Of a stretch of 64,000 bases of DNA, positions 1 through 11,900 are shown in pieces. Source of the stretch: Paraspadella gotoi (taxonomy: Eukaryota; Chaetognatha); NCBI GenBank assembly GCA_051294375.1, contig CM119265.1, forward strand, positions 4,099,025-4,163,024, written 5' to 3'. The position numbers and the translations under genes were made by a program. The notes under the pieces are model-generated. The model did no database searches and was not told the origin of the DNA. It was given only the letters and a program-made list of their open reading frames with translations. Numbering within the stretch: the stretch's first letter is position 1; each line of letters begins with the position of its first letter.

Positions 1-440
1 CTACCTCAAGTGAAAAATGGCGGAAAAAATCGCCTTTAGTTTTCCACAATTCTTGGTATTGAGTTATTTGTTTCTATTTCAAATTGAGTTAGTTATTTTT
101 TTCATTTTTTTAAATTTGGTTATGCCGAATAGACAGCCCCTCTCTTTGGTTCATAAAGGTGCAATTGTAGCTCTGAGAAAAGAGGGAAAGACGCAACAAT
201 TCATCAGCAATAGACTTGGAATCCCTCGTTCCACCATTGCAAATTTTTTACGGCGATACAACAAATCAAAAACATTTGGTGTGTCAGCTTTACGAGAGCA
301 TGCCCAGACGAATGCAGGCAGTGGTCGATGCCGAGGGAGGGTATACCAAATATTGAGAATGTTTTACCCATGTTTTGTATATTTTTTATTGAATAAATGA
401 ACTTTTAAAAAAAAATGTTTCTAACTTTTTTCCTAGATAG
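1..440 (+). mobile_element. Tc1/mariner-type element, internally deleted (3' part)
   Basis: An ATG at 122 opens a short frame with a Tc1-type N-terminal helix-turn-helix (RKEGKTQQFISNRLGIPRST). About 60 codons on, the sequence jumps to what is normally the transposase C-terminus, in another frame: 303-359 reads MPRRMQAVVDAEGGYTKY and stop. The catalytic DDE core is missing, so this is a non-autonomous deletion derivative. A poly(A) signal AATAAA lies near 392. The end cctagatag (432-440) is followed by TA (441-442), as expected for a Tc1 target site. A relative at 59914-60527 shows the same termini. The 5' end lies before the window. The element sits in an intron or the 5' flank of the next gene. 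Confidence 0.8.
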
Positions 441-725
441 TAGAAAAATATTATATATATCATATATATTATTAAATACGATATTGTCTCCGACAAAAAC
501 GGTAAACACAACCAAAAAACAGATAGACAAATACAAAGAGTCCGATGGAGAGATGAAACGTATGGACCGCAAATATATATTCAGATTGACATCCAATAAG
601 ACGGAAAGATAGACGGACAGACAACTGGACCATGAAAAATAAAAGATAGACCGACATACAGACAGACAGTCTGACTTGCGGACATCACGATAAAATTCTC
701 AAAAAAGCCCTCAATCTATTTCCAG

Positions 726-3542
726 CGTTGCATTCCGAACTGACGTCTCGGGTCATCAAAACGATCGAAGATTCCGAAGAAGCAATTCTCTCGGTCATTG
801 AGATTTCAAAGTCTGACGTCGCGAAGAAACACAAACGAATCGAGACGCTGACTCGAAGATTCGCGCAAAACGTCCAAAGCTATTTGGTCGATTTGAAGAA
901 GAAAATTCGGGAAATGATGCCGGAGATGAGAAAAAGAAAAATCCCCGAATCCAAACTGGAAAATTTGATGGATCGAGAAGACAATTCGATCTTCGGTCGA
1001 TTCAGTCTCAAAAACTGGGTGAGCTTCGTGGGTAAGGAAATCGCAGAGTTGGAAAAGTTTCACGTTTCGGCGAAATTTTGCGGAGACGAGTCGGAATTTC
1101 GTGAGGCGTTGAACAAAGGATCGGAATTGACCGTCGTCTTCGTGATGCGACCGGCGAGACTTCACGAATATTTGTTGGGATGCATGGAGTATCGACTGCG
1201 GAGCGACGAACCGTTGGAGGAATCCCTGGAGGTCTGCGACTCGGGGAGGCAGAAGATCTCGTGGGGAATGTGGAGGAAAGAGTTGAAGAGAAAGTTGGAG
1301 GAGATGAAAAGATTTTCCAAGATTTTTCGATCGGGATCGATGGATAAAGATGAGGATCGATCGATACAAATCTTGTTGCGAGAATCGGAGATTGAAATTG
1401 AAGATCGAAACGGAAGCGTCGACGTGCAACTCATCAGAGGCGACGTTCTCCTCCGGAAGAACTTCCGGTTGCCTTCGAAATTGGGAGAACCGAAAGCGAG
1501 GAGAATCACGCATCACAGTTTGACACTTGTTTGGAGAAAACCTCACGAGGGAATGGAGAACGTGAGAGGCTTCGTCGTTGACATTTTCAAGTTGAACGAC
1601 GATGGATTCATTGGCGGAAATTGCAACGTAACCATGTGCAAAGTCTCGACATTGAAAGCGTCCGCTACGAAAAACAGAATATCAGTTAATCGGTTGCAGA
1701 CTTCAAGATCTTATTATTTTCATTTGAGAATTGACTCCATTTTGGGTTTGATGTCGGGTGTTTGGAGTCAAAAGATTAGGACTCGGAATTGTCCTCCAGG
1801 TTTTCATTTGGATAAACGTCACTTTTGCAAATCGTGTGAACCCGGGAAATATTCGGATAAGCCTGGCGCTGCTCGATGCGTCACTTGTCCACTTGGTTCG
1901 TTTCAAAATAAACCTGGAGCGACTTCTTGCTTCGAATGTCCGCCACAAATCGGAAACAAAAACGTTGCCTGTCCTTTCAAAGAAAACTTATTTAACGGGC
2001 CAGCTCATCTGCGAAATTGTTATTATGAAACGGCTGTTCGAAATATAATTTCGTACGCTTCAGGTAATTTTTCGCGAATGATTATAATTCAGTATTAATA
2101 TACAATTAACATACCTACAACATACCTAAAACATACGTACATACATAGATTACAAACTTTGTTATTGTTAAATGGCGTTTCTCATTAGTTCCTAAATATA
2201 TTCCGACTTAACGACGTTCATTTGTTGATTATAATTTTACTATAATTTTACTATTTTTTTCTGTCAAAGATTCTCTCATTTCTATTCGATCGGAAATTTT
2301 CAACGAGACGAAAACGTTGGAGAACCGAGATGTGAAAATTGATTTGCAAAACACAATGAAAATATTGGAAAAGAAAATACTAATTTCAGGTACAGTATCA
2401 TCGGGCATTATGTGGGATTTGTTTGTGATAAAACATGGAATGACACTTGGAATTTAAACTTTTACCCTTTGGATTAGGAGATTCAAAACTATATTTGTTA
2501 TTATAAATTCTATATTTTGTTTTGATAGTTTTCGAGAATGTGGAGAATACTTTTGTCGGTAAAATCACATCTCACGTGAATATTTTGGTAAAAAAGAACA
2601 AAACTTTGGAGGAGGCGGGATCTGTTTGTAGGTAATTTTTATCCGCTTAGTAAAAGGGCCTTATGTACCCAAAACGCCCTATTTCGTCTAAAATTAGAAA
2701 TTAAGCTAATTTTTTTAGTTAAATACTAAGGGCTAGGAAATTGTTAAAGATTAGGTTTGTGATTAAGGTTTTGGATTAGGTTAATGATTTGGGTTAGGGT
2801 TAGGGATTAGGATTTAAGATTTAGGGTTAAGGGTTAAAAAATATGAATAAGGGTTAGGTTTTAGGATTAGTTTAGAGATAAGGTTTGTGAATTAGGTTAG
2901 AGATTAAGTTGAGGATTGGATTTTAAATTTAAAAATATATTCATGTTAATTATTAAAGTTAGAAATTAAATCCGAGAAAAAAGAAAAGAAATGGGACGGG
3001 TATGGTAGACTAAAATCCACCAACCATTCATCAGCGGCCATTGGTGCCGGAGGCAAGTCATTCGCCTCCCAATCCAAAGGTCCGGGATTCGAGCCTGGTG
3101 GTCGCCTTGCAGTTAAGAGGGACGGGGCGCTCAACCCGCCTGTAACACGATGTTACAGCCTTATCCTTATATTGAACGGTTCTGTCACTAACACATAACA
3201 ACTATTACTGTCTCTTCACGGTTAAAGAGACCACACGGTCTGAGAAAAGAGTTCCTTAAACGCCTTTATCCTTTATCCTTCTCTCTTAGTTTCCACGGAG
3301 GGAGAACCCCCTTTTCATCCACACCCGATCCCCTCGGCATTGACCTCTCCGGACTCGGCGCGACGTCAGGCTGGAGTGGTCGCCTCATCTGGTGGGGCGC
3401 CTCTGAGGAGATCGTGCAGGGTCGAGTCGGTCGCAGATGTTTGGGGATCAAATTGACGGCGTCGAGGGATTTGAGGAAGAGTTTGGTGGATGTAGACTGC
3501 GATCGACGACTTTGGTTCATTTGCTCATTCGATGAAGACTGA
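726..3542 (+). CDS. Stonustoxin-like/FN3/ephrin-receptor-like/C-type-lectin-like protein, 3' exons
   Basis: Visible exons are 726-2063, 2270-2389, 2529-2631 and 3290-3542 (stop TGA 3540-3542). Phases agree at every junction, with GT/AG at all introns. The 5' exons lie upstream, since the first exon opens after a 3' splice site in mid-codon. In the first exon, residues about 45-115 resemble the helical domain of SNTX/VTX proteins, 120-210 the thioredoxin-like part that follows it, and 252-352 an FN3 domain. Residues 354-410 hold paired CxxC modules of the GCC2/GCC3 (ephrin-receptor-like) type. Exons 2-3 encode a charged, coil-like stretch. The last exon reads as the end of a C-type lectin fold (W-WG...RRCLGI...DVDC...WFICSF) without an EPN or QPD calcium motif. 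SNTX-type domains are widespread in non-venom proteins, so toxicity must not be inferred. A secreted or cell-surface role is likely but inferred. ATTAAA at 3555-3560 may be the poly(A) signal. Confidence 0.7.
2725..2930 (+). repeat. Degenerate TTAGGG-like tract
   Basis: A run of GGTTAG, TTAGGG and GGATTAGG variants (for example gggttagggttagggattagg near 2793) lies in the intron before the last lectin exon. It resembles a decayed interstitial telomeric repeat with the metazoan TTAGGG motif. It could also be a local G/T-rich minisatellite. Confidence 0.55.
3005..3219 (+). mobile_element. SINE-like repeat, copy 1
   Basis: This is the best preserved copy of a family seen at least six times here. 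It begins with actaaaatccaccaacc and ends near actgtctctt. It contains ccgggattcgagcctgg, which folds as a tRNA T-arm and matches a Pol III B box (gattcgagcc). That suggests a tRNA-derived SINE. It lies about 70 bp upstream of the splice acceptor of the last lectin-like exon. Confidence 0.65.
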
Positions 3543-4169
3543 AAAAGTTCGGGGATTAAACTTTTAAACTAAACTTTAAACCTGAAAAATTAATTTAATT
3601 CCGTAATTAAGATGAATTACTGTATGAATGTTAGATGGACGTAGAATTGAGTGAAAGCTACTGAGGCCGAGTTACCTCGACTCTCTCTCTCTTTTCCCTC
3701 AACGACCACTTGACCTCAGAACTCCGGTCATTGGTCTCGTCGTCCCGGGCTTCAACGGGTTTCTTCCGTCGTGGCCGAAGCCACGAGAGACACAACCGTT
3801 TCAACCCTCGAACTATTCACGTTACATTATTGTCTCTTTTCCTGTATTGAACATATTTGATATGTTTTCTCTCGCTTATAATACATGTGTCTGTCTCTTT
3901 ACTCCTGTGGTAGATGTGGTCTTCCGCATTGGTGAGCCCGACGAGAACACGCCCAAAAATCCTTCTGTAAAAAACATTTAAAAGAAAAAACCTTATGCTC
4001 ATAACCTCTCCCGTCCGTAAACAATAAAAAGGTAAAACTTTAAAAATGTTTCCAAGATTACCAACGAACCTTCCCACGAAGTATCCAACATCCCCACGTG
4101 AACAAGAAAAATGGATTAAATGGAAAGATTTTGATTGTCTCGCTTTTAGTCGAAAATACATTCTTTGCC

Positions 4170-4545
4170 TGTAATTGGTGTTTTTTGCTAAGGTGGGACG
4201 GACGGGCGGACGGACGGACGGACATCATTTTTTTTGCATAATTTATCATAATTCGATGTTCTGACATGATATAAGTGTGTGCCCGACAATATTGAGGGGA
4301 CGGACCGACGGACCGACAAAGTTAATTATAGAGTCGGGATCTGCTGATAAGCAGATCCGACTAAAAACAAAAAACCTGTTTCACTAATTGATTATGCTTT
4401 TTTTTCTTTTTATATTAAATGTAAATGCAAGATGTAATAATTAATCAAATAATTAATCAATTAGTCAATTAATTATTAATCGGTCAATTAATCAATTATT
4501 CAATCAATCAATTTATTTAGTTATCTATTAATCAATTATTCAATC
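4170..4545. mobile_element. R3 repeat, head inverted against tail
   Basis: Bases 4170-4362 match the head of family R3 in reverse orientation (gtccg tetranucleotide tract, gtcgggca, then the terminal hairpin). Bases 4363-4545 match its interior in forward orientation (cctgtttcactaattgattatgc and the ATTAAT-rich tail). The turning point is a perfect-looking hairpin, AGTCGG..CTGCTGATAAGCAG..CCGACT (4332-4362). The copy abuts the splice acceptor of the exon at 4550. Confidence 0.6.
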
Positions 4546-4549
4546 AAAG

Positions 4550-4843
4550 GCGGAATTTGACGTCATCCTCGGCTCTCTCTTCGATTTCCGTTACAAAGAT
4601 GGATACTTTTGGTTGGGCGCTCGTGGCACCGGATCGTCTGAGCCCTTCACTGACGGAACTGCGAGGCCGAGCGACGTCTGCAAGACGAGTGGTTGCGGGT
4701 CGCCTTGGTACAGCAGTGATGCTGACGAAGGATTTGGTCATGGCTTCTCTGTTTATTCTTACGTCAGTTCGTATCGTAGCAAAGGAAATTCTCTGTATGG
4801 TTGGGCTTGCTCTTATCCAATGTGGTTTCTTTGTAAATTCTGA
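4550..4843 (+). CDS. C-type-lectin-like terminal exon
   Basis: After a possible acceptor (caatcaaag, ending 4549) a frame of 97 codons runs to TGA at 4841-4843. It reads like the second half of a C-type lectin domain: GYFWLGARGTG, then a DGT motif, paired cysteines (VCKTSGCGSPWYSS) and an ending GWACSYPMWFLCKF. No ATG or signal peptide is present, so upstream exons are needed. It may be an alternative last exon of the preceding gene or the end of another lectin gene. The preceding exon at 2631 ends with two spare bases, which would not join to this frame, so direct splicing from there is unlikely. ATTAAA at 4926-4931 could be its poly(A) signal. Confidence 0.5.
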   Translation, partial: AEFDVILGSLFDFRYKDGYFWLGARGTGSSEPFTDGTARPSDVCKTSGCGSPWYSSDADEGFGHGFSVYSYVSSYRSKGNSLYGWACSYPMWFLCKF

Positions 4844-5940
4844 CAAATTATTTCGTTCACCGTCAGATTTACAAATTTGTTTAATATCACTCCTTAACTC
4901 TCGCTGTCTATAGTTTTATTTATTCATTAAAAACATTGCTATCGCTCTTTCCTACGAAATTCAATTTTTAACGAATTATTTAATTGCATGTAGTTTAAAA
5001 CCTGACTTGTAGCCTTCGAATCCGAAAAAACCGAGAAAAATGTAAACATATTTCTATATTTAACTTTATGGAATTTAAAAATATAAGCACGTAATAATAG
5101 CTAGTTTTTTAGATCAGTGCCTTAAATTTTTATCGTCAAGACAGAGTAGGGGGACAGACGGGGTAGGCGAGAGAGGGAAAGAGAGAGAGAGAGAAAGAAA
5201 AAAAAAAGTAAGAAAGAGAGAAATAGTTCTGTGGCACTCGAAATATAGTTCTGATGTTTTCTTCTTTTTATTTTTCTTTTCTGTTTTTCGTTTCTTCTTT
5301 CGTTTATCCTCTGATTTCACTGTTTCCGAAACCAGATTCAAACCAGATCTGGCTGTCGACTTTTTTTTTCGCTTAAGAATAATCTGTGAAAAGTTAGTTT
5401 TGTTCGAATCGATTCTCATCAAATTAACTAAGCCAAAAAATAAACAGGTAAATACGTAAGTTAAAATGTGAATAACTAGGAAAGGCAAATCCTTTCTTTT
5501 CACGTGATCGCATCTCCGAGAGATCAAGTGACCACACAAGAATGCAACATTCATAAAATTAACCAGTATTACCCCGAATTATAATATTATATATATATGA
5601 ATTTATATGCTTTAAAACTTGAGTGGGAAGAGACTGACAGACAGACCTACCGACCGGCGGACTCTCAATGACTTCATATAGTCGCGCCTCGATTACTCGT
5701 GAATAAAATTTTTTAGATCCTTCTTTCGGTAATCATTTTCTCTCACCCTCACCCATTTAGCCACTGACTCACCCATACACCCTCCCATTTGCCCACTCCC
5801 TTACCCACCCATTCACCGACTCATATACCCACCCATTTACTCACTCACCAACCCTCTCCCCCACATATTCACCCAGCCACCCATTAGTCCACTCACCCAC
5901 TAGCTTACCCACGAACCGACCCACTCACCCGACCTCCACC
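4844..5940. other. Intergenic stretch before transporter A
   Basis: I see no supported gene. There is a polypurine patch (5165-5220), a lysine-coding A/T patch, and from 5755 to 5935 a degenerate cytosine-rich repeat of the CACCCA/ACTCACCC type. The last ends directly before the ATG at 5941, so it is either 5' UTR or proximal promoter of transporter A. Confidence 0.4.
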
Positions 5941-8900
5941 ATGAATCTCCTCGCCCCGCTTGTCATCGACTCACCCTCCTCTTGTCTCGTCGCCCTCGGG
6001 AATTTCTTCGTCTTCTTCATGACGGTGGGCGTGGCGAGGAATCTTCAATTCTTCATCGAAGATTGGGTCGAGGATTTTGACACCACAGTGGGTAAGGTTG
6101 TGGGTAAGGTTGTGGGTAAGGATAATTTTGGATAAGGGCTTAAGGTCTCTTTTTCCATTTGTACTAGAAACAAGCGTGATAACGTTCTGTTAATTTAAAT
6201 ATTTATATTTTGTTGAATTGTAAACTGTACAATTTATGCGTTTATCTGTAATGCTGTATGCCCTTTTGAATGTACTGTTTCAACTTATTGTTGTAAACGA
6301 ATAAAACACATATATAACTGTTTCAAGTTTTTGCTCGAATATTTTTTTTGGCAATTTTTGACCTGAAATTGGTACAACCTAATATATATCAATATTATTG
6401 ATTCAACTATCTATCAATAAATAAACTATCTTTCCCCCGGCCTCGGACAGGCTATGGTGGGTTATGGTCTCCATCCCTCTTACAAGATAATAACTTGCAG
6501 GACACTGCAAAATTTCAGTAAAGAGTAAAGACTCCCTCACAGTTTATCTCCATCGACTCCTGATTTCCCTATCAATGAAGTCGTATATGATAATTTTATA
6601 AACCTTTTCATTTGTTTTTATACAACTCACTTAATCATTAATTACTATTGTACTCCGTGCATCTTTAACATTTCAAATTGTGTCATACAGCGACAGCCGG
6701 TTGGGTCTCGTCATGCGCCTTCGCGGTTCAACCTTGTTTGGGTCCCGTGACGCCGGTTGTGACGTCATTCGTGGACCAACGAATCGTCATCGCCGTCGGT
6801 GGCGCCGTTTCCGGTGAGGGCGTCGACTATGATTTCATGATGATAATGCGAGCCACGAATGTATCAGTGATCAGTCTAAAATCCTCATAAGTTGGCATAA
6901 AAATGAAATTTATAAAAACCGTTAAATAGGACCCGTAAAATACAGTTGGTCAGGGTATCGCATAATAGGAACAGGTCTTCTGCTTCCTTGCAAAGTGGAA
7001 AATTGATCCCAAATATTGTTTCATTTCTCTATATGAGAGACATTAAGACAACTAATCCCCAATGCCGCCATCCCAACTCGAATTTCTATCCTCAACCATT
7101 TCTCTAACTTGAATATCTATCCCCAACCATTTCTCTAACTCGAATCTTTATCCCCAACCATTTCCCTAACTCGAAACCATTTCCCTAACTCGAATCTCTA
7201 TCCCCAACCATTTCTCTAACTCGAATCTTTATCCCCAACCATTTCCCTAACTCGAATCTCTATCCCCAACCATTTCCCTAACTCGAATCTCAATCCTCAA
7301 CCATTTCCCTAACTCGATTCTCTGTCCTCAACCATTTCCCTAACTCGAATCTCTATCCCCAACCATTTCCCTAACTCGAATCTCAATCCTCAACCATTTT
7401 TTCTAACTCGAATCTCTATCCTCAACCATTTCCCTAACTCAAATCTCTATCTCCAACCATTTCCCTAACTCGAATCTCTATCTCCAACCATTTCCCTAAC
7501 TCGAATCTCTATCCCCAACCATTTCCCTAACTCGAATCTCTATCCCCAACCATTTCCCTAGCTCGAATCTCTATCTCCAACCATTTCCCTAACTCGAATC
7601 TCTATCTCCAACCATTTCCCTAACTCGAATCTCTATCCCCAACCATTTCCCTAACTCGAATCTCTATCTCCAACCATTTCCCTAACTCGAATCTCTATCC
7701 CCAACCATTTCCCTAACTCGAATCTCTATCTCCAACCATTTCCTAACTCGAATCTCTATCCCCAACCATTTCCCTAACTCGAATCTCTATCCCAACCATT
7801 TCCCTAACTCGAATCTCTATCTCCAACCATTTCCCTAACTCGAATCTCTATCCCGACCATTTCCCTAACTCGAATCTCTATCTCCAACCATTTCCCTCAA
7901 TCGAATCTCTATCCTCAACCATTTCCCCCCCTTCTTTCCCCCCTCCTTTCTCCCCTCAGCCATATTTTTTTTCGTCGCCTCCGCCGTCGACACCATCGTC
8001 TCTCTCATCGTCGTCGTCGGCGTCGCTTACGTCGGATGCTCTTTTTGTTTCGTTCCGTCTTGCGTCGCCGTCGCCAGGGCAACGAGGGAGTTCAGACCAT
8101 TGGCGACCGGGTTGGCTAATTTGGGGAATACGATGGCGGGTGAGGCAGAGAGAGAGAAAAGCTTCACGCGATATATCATGACACCTTTTATACATTGTAT
8201 ATTACATATTGCTCCAATGAAAGCCAGCATCACACTAAATTTATTTGATCAAGATTCAAATTAAGATTCAGGTTTTGGAATTTCATTTCTCTCATTAAAA
8301 TTATGATTTAAGTTCAAATATTCGAATCGGAATCCTTACTTTCCCCAACCCCAGCATTGATTCTCCCCTACATCCTCGAGGCGGCGCGCGATGCTGGAGG
8401 GGGAAGCCCCTTCGGCTGGAGAACGGCTCTCCGAGTTTTGGGCGGGATGTTCTTGATCGTTCCTCTCCTCAGCATCTTCATGCGGCCGCCAGAGATCGTG
8501 GACGATCAGGTTGGCGAATGGCGGAAGGGGCAAAGTTTCTTGGGAACCATGATTGTACTGAAATAGTCGTCAGGCGGAGACCTTGAAATAATTACCATTT
8601 CATTAAAATGTGCACATGAAATTAGTACAACCGATATCAAAATTATCCCTTAATTTAATAAATAAATCATTTAATAAATATCTTGCCGGTGACTTTGAAC
8701 AGGCTATAGTAGCCTCCATCCTTCTTGCAAGATAATAACACAGCAGGAACCTACAAGCTGTAGAAGACGAAAATATGAGAAAAGAAAGGTAGGAAAAAAG
8801 GTGAGGAATTGTGACGATGTAAGAGAAGTAGAAAAGAAGTGAGACAAGCTCTCTCCTGATCCACTTTTATCATCGCCCGGACCAACTTGACCTTACGGTC

Positions 8901-11900
8901 GCCTCGGCCCTATTACTGTATCCAGTCAATCTAAGGTCATTGCCAAAGCTAGGGCAAAGTAACCGTGTGGATTGACCGGCTCGGAGAAAGAGGAGAGAGG
9001 AAGGGTTTAGAGAGAGAGACCGGTGGTAAGTCGCCTCAAAGCTTTTAATCAACACTCTCTCACAGTCTAGTTTATTTACTCCCAGAGCGGTATATAATAA
9101 TTTGCGAATAAAGATATTCTTAAACAGCATACCATAAGCCGTTAAGAATCATTTTGGTCAGTGTAAATGAACATTTAGTATTGTACATGCGAGGTCATCT
9201 TTATAACCATTATTTCAACCATTTCTTTCCTCATCCCTCCATCAGCCTCCCACCCCACCCTCCACCACTCCACCCAAACGCCTCCTCTCCTCAACCATCT
9301 GCAATTTCTCCATCTTTCGCTCTTCCTCCTTCCTCCTCCTCCTCATTTATTTCGTCTTTCACTTTGGCGCCTTCGTCTCTCCTTCCATCTTCGCCGCGCC
9401 TTACGTCGACGTCAACGTCGAGGAGACGAGGAGGGTGAGATGGTCGGTCGGTCAGTCAGTCTCTAGGTCAGTCCGTCTGTTTCTTACACTGTCTATTTCC
9501 GTCGGTAAATCTGTCGGTATGTCTTTGTCGTTCGGTCGATCTGTCGGTCATGTTTTTGTCTGTCTTTGTTCGTCGATCCGTGGAGCTGAGGGCAAGGGGT
9601 CAGGGATCTGTTTATATCTGTGTTTCAGTTAAATCTGTTTATCTGTTAGTATCTGTTTAAAAATAGACTAATAATAGAATGCCAGTCCGTCCATCCGTCC
9701 ATCTCTCCACCTCATTCCAACTAGTTCGTCAGCAACGCCTCCGCCACGCCTCCAGTGACCACGATTTTTCAAACCGGAAATTCATCCAGATCCGCGGAGA
9801 TTTTGTCTATCATGGGAGGAGGAGATTTTGCTGGAGTTGTTGTTTACAGGTAATTTGACGATGATGATGTTGAAGATGATGATGTTGAAGATGATGATGA
9901 TGATGATGATAATAATAATTATGATGATAATGATGACGATTGTGGCCATAAAGACAGTAAAGATAGTTATATAATAGATACCCATGAGTCGATACATCTC
10001 GTAAATACTTGACACAAATTTGATTCCCCCCTCTCACCTACCCCGCCCCACCCCCCTCCGCGCCAGTCTCACTATGAACATCCCCCACTCCGTCGTCGCC
10101 TCCAACCGATTCTACTTCTTCGTCTTCAACGAGGTCGTCAACGTCGCCGCCGCCGCCTTCGTTCCCTTCGCCTCTTCCTTCCAAGGCCTCGCGGTGGCCT
10201 TGTTTTTCACGGGGTTTCACTTCGGGGGGTGGTCAGTTTAGAGGGAGAAGCGGGAAGGGGGGGGTGATTTGGGCCTTTTAAGGGTTATGAAATTGGTACA
10301 ACCAATATAAAAATTGTCCATTGTCCAAAGTCAGGGGCAAGATAGCTTATTTATTAAATGAATGGACACTTGGACAGGCTTTGGTGGTTTAAGGCCTCCA
10401 TCACTCTTACAAGACTCTTTTAATCAAGACTCTTTCAATCAAGACTCTTTCAAACAAGACTCTTTCAATCAAGACTTTTTCAATCAAGACTTTTTCAATC
10501 AAGACTATTTCAATCAAGACTCTTTCACAGTCTTGTTTATGTTATGTTATGTTATGTTCGAGTTAAGGGTGAAGTCGACACAGTTCTTTTTTGGTGGATC
10601 GGACCGCGTATATATCTTGTTTTATAATGTTTATCATTTTTTTCGGAATTTTGCGAGTTCGGTTGATCATTTTTATTTTTTTTAATACGTATTTAATTAC
10701 TTATTAGGGTTAGTAATTATTAATCAAAGTATTAATCAAAATGTCTCAGCAATACGCGATTTCTTCTTCTTTAAACGCATGGGAATAGACAAATGGACTG
10801 ACAGACAGATCGCCTGCCCGATCTACCGACCCACACCCAAGTGTCCTATATAATAGCTTTGCGAGTACTCGTGGGGCAAATTAAAACCAGGTTTAATTAA
10901 AAAGAATATTGAATAATGTATATAATGAATATTGTCCGACCGACAATTTTCTTTCAATCGATCCTTATTCCTCAGGTCGGTCGTCTTGTGGACGGTCTTC
11001 GCCGACATGTTCGGCCCCGACGTCGGCCACGCCACCTCGTGGGCGCTCCTCGTGGGCGGCGTCTCTGGATTGGCCACGCCCAACATCCTGTCGAGCGTCA
11101 TGACGTCGATGGCGTCGGATCCGCGTCGCCCGTCGTCCAGCGATTTTAGCGCCATCTGGTTCGGAATCTCAGTTTCGCAAGTGAGACGGAAATTTGTTGT
11201 TGTTATTGTTGTCGATAAAACGGCGTGTATGGATTTTATGGTGGACCAAAATCCACCAACCTTTCATCAGCGGCCTTTGGGGATCTAGCCCGGTGGCCGC
11301 CTAGCAGTTAAGAGGGACGGGGCGCTTAACCCGCCTGTAACATGATGTCACAGCCTGATGTAAAGCTTATATCTCTTACGTGTAATTTAACATAAATATT
11401 ATTTTTCTCTTTTTCAACCAAAAAACCGAAATATTGCTTAAAAGAATGGATCGCAGTAATACGAAAAATATCATGATCTTGATTCTTGACCACAAACAAG
11501 AACGCATATATTTTTATTTATTAATTTATTAATTAATTTTATTTATTAATACAAAAAAAATATCATGATCTTGATTCTGGACCACGAACAAGAACGCATA
11601 TATATTTTTACCCTTTTCAACTTTCGGTCCTAAGAAAATATTTTTAAAAAGACCGCGTTACCACGCAACAGCTTTTTGGAATCACTGAAACCTATTTATT
11701 AATAATATCAATACTTTTTCTTATTACAATTTTAATGGTGTTCGATAATTTTTTAGTCGGTCCGTCGGTCCGCCCCCTCAATCTTGTCGGGCATTCACTT
11801 ATATTATGTCAGAACATCGAATTATGATAAATTATGCAAAAAAATACGATGTCCGTCCGGCTGTCTGTCTGTACGTCCGTCCGTCCCACCTTAGCAAAAA

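Noticed and set aside
806-1546. Minus-strand 246-aa frame
   Set aside because: It is antisense to the SNTX-like/FN3 exon and shows no domain pattern.
3266-3520. Minus-strand 84-aa frame
   Set aside because: It is antisense to the lectin-like last exon, which has phase-matched splice sites on the + strand.
5114-5554. Minus-strand 146-aa frame with a possible membrane segment
   Set aside because: Its C-terminal half is Lys and Leu/Ser runs from purine tracts, and the rest has no family motif or splice context.
7075-7930. CRISPR-like array
   Set aside because: Units are contiguous and nearly identical without distinct spacers; it is a eukaryotic intronic minisatellite.
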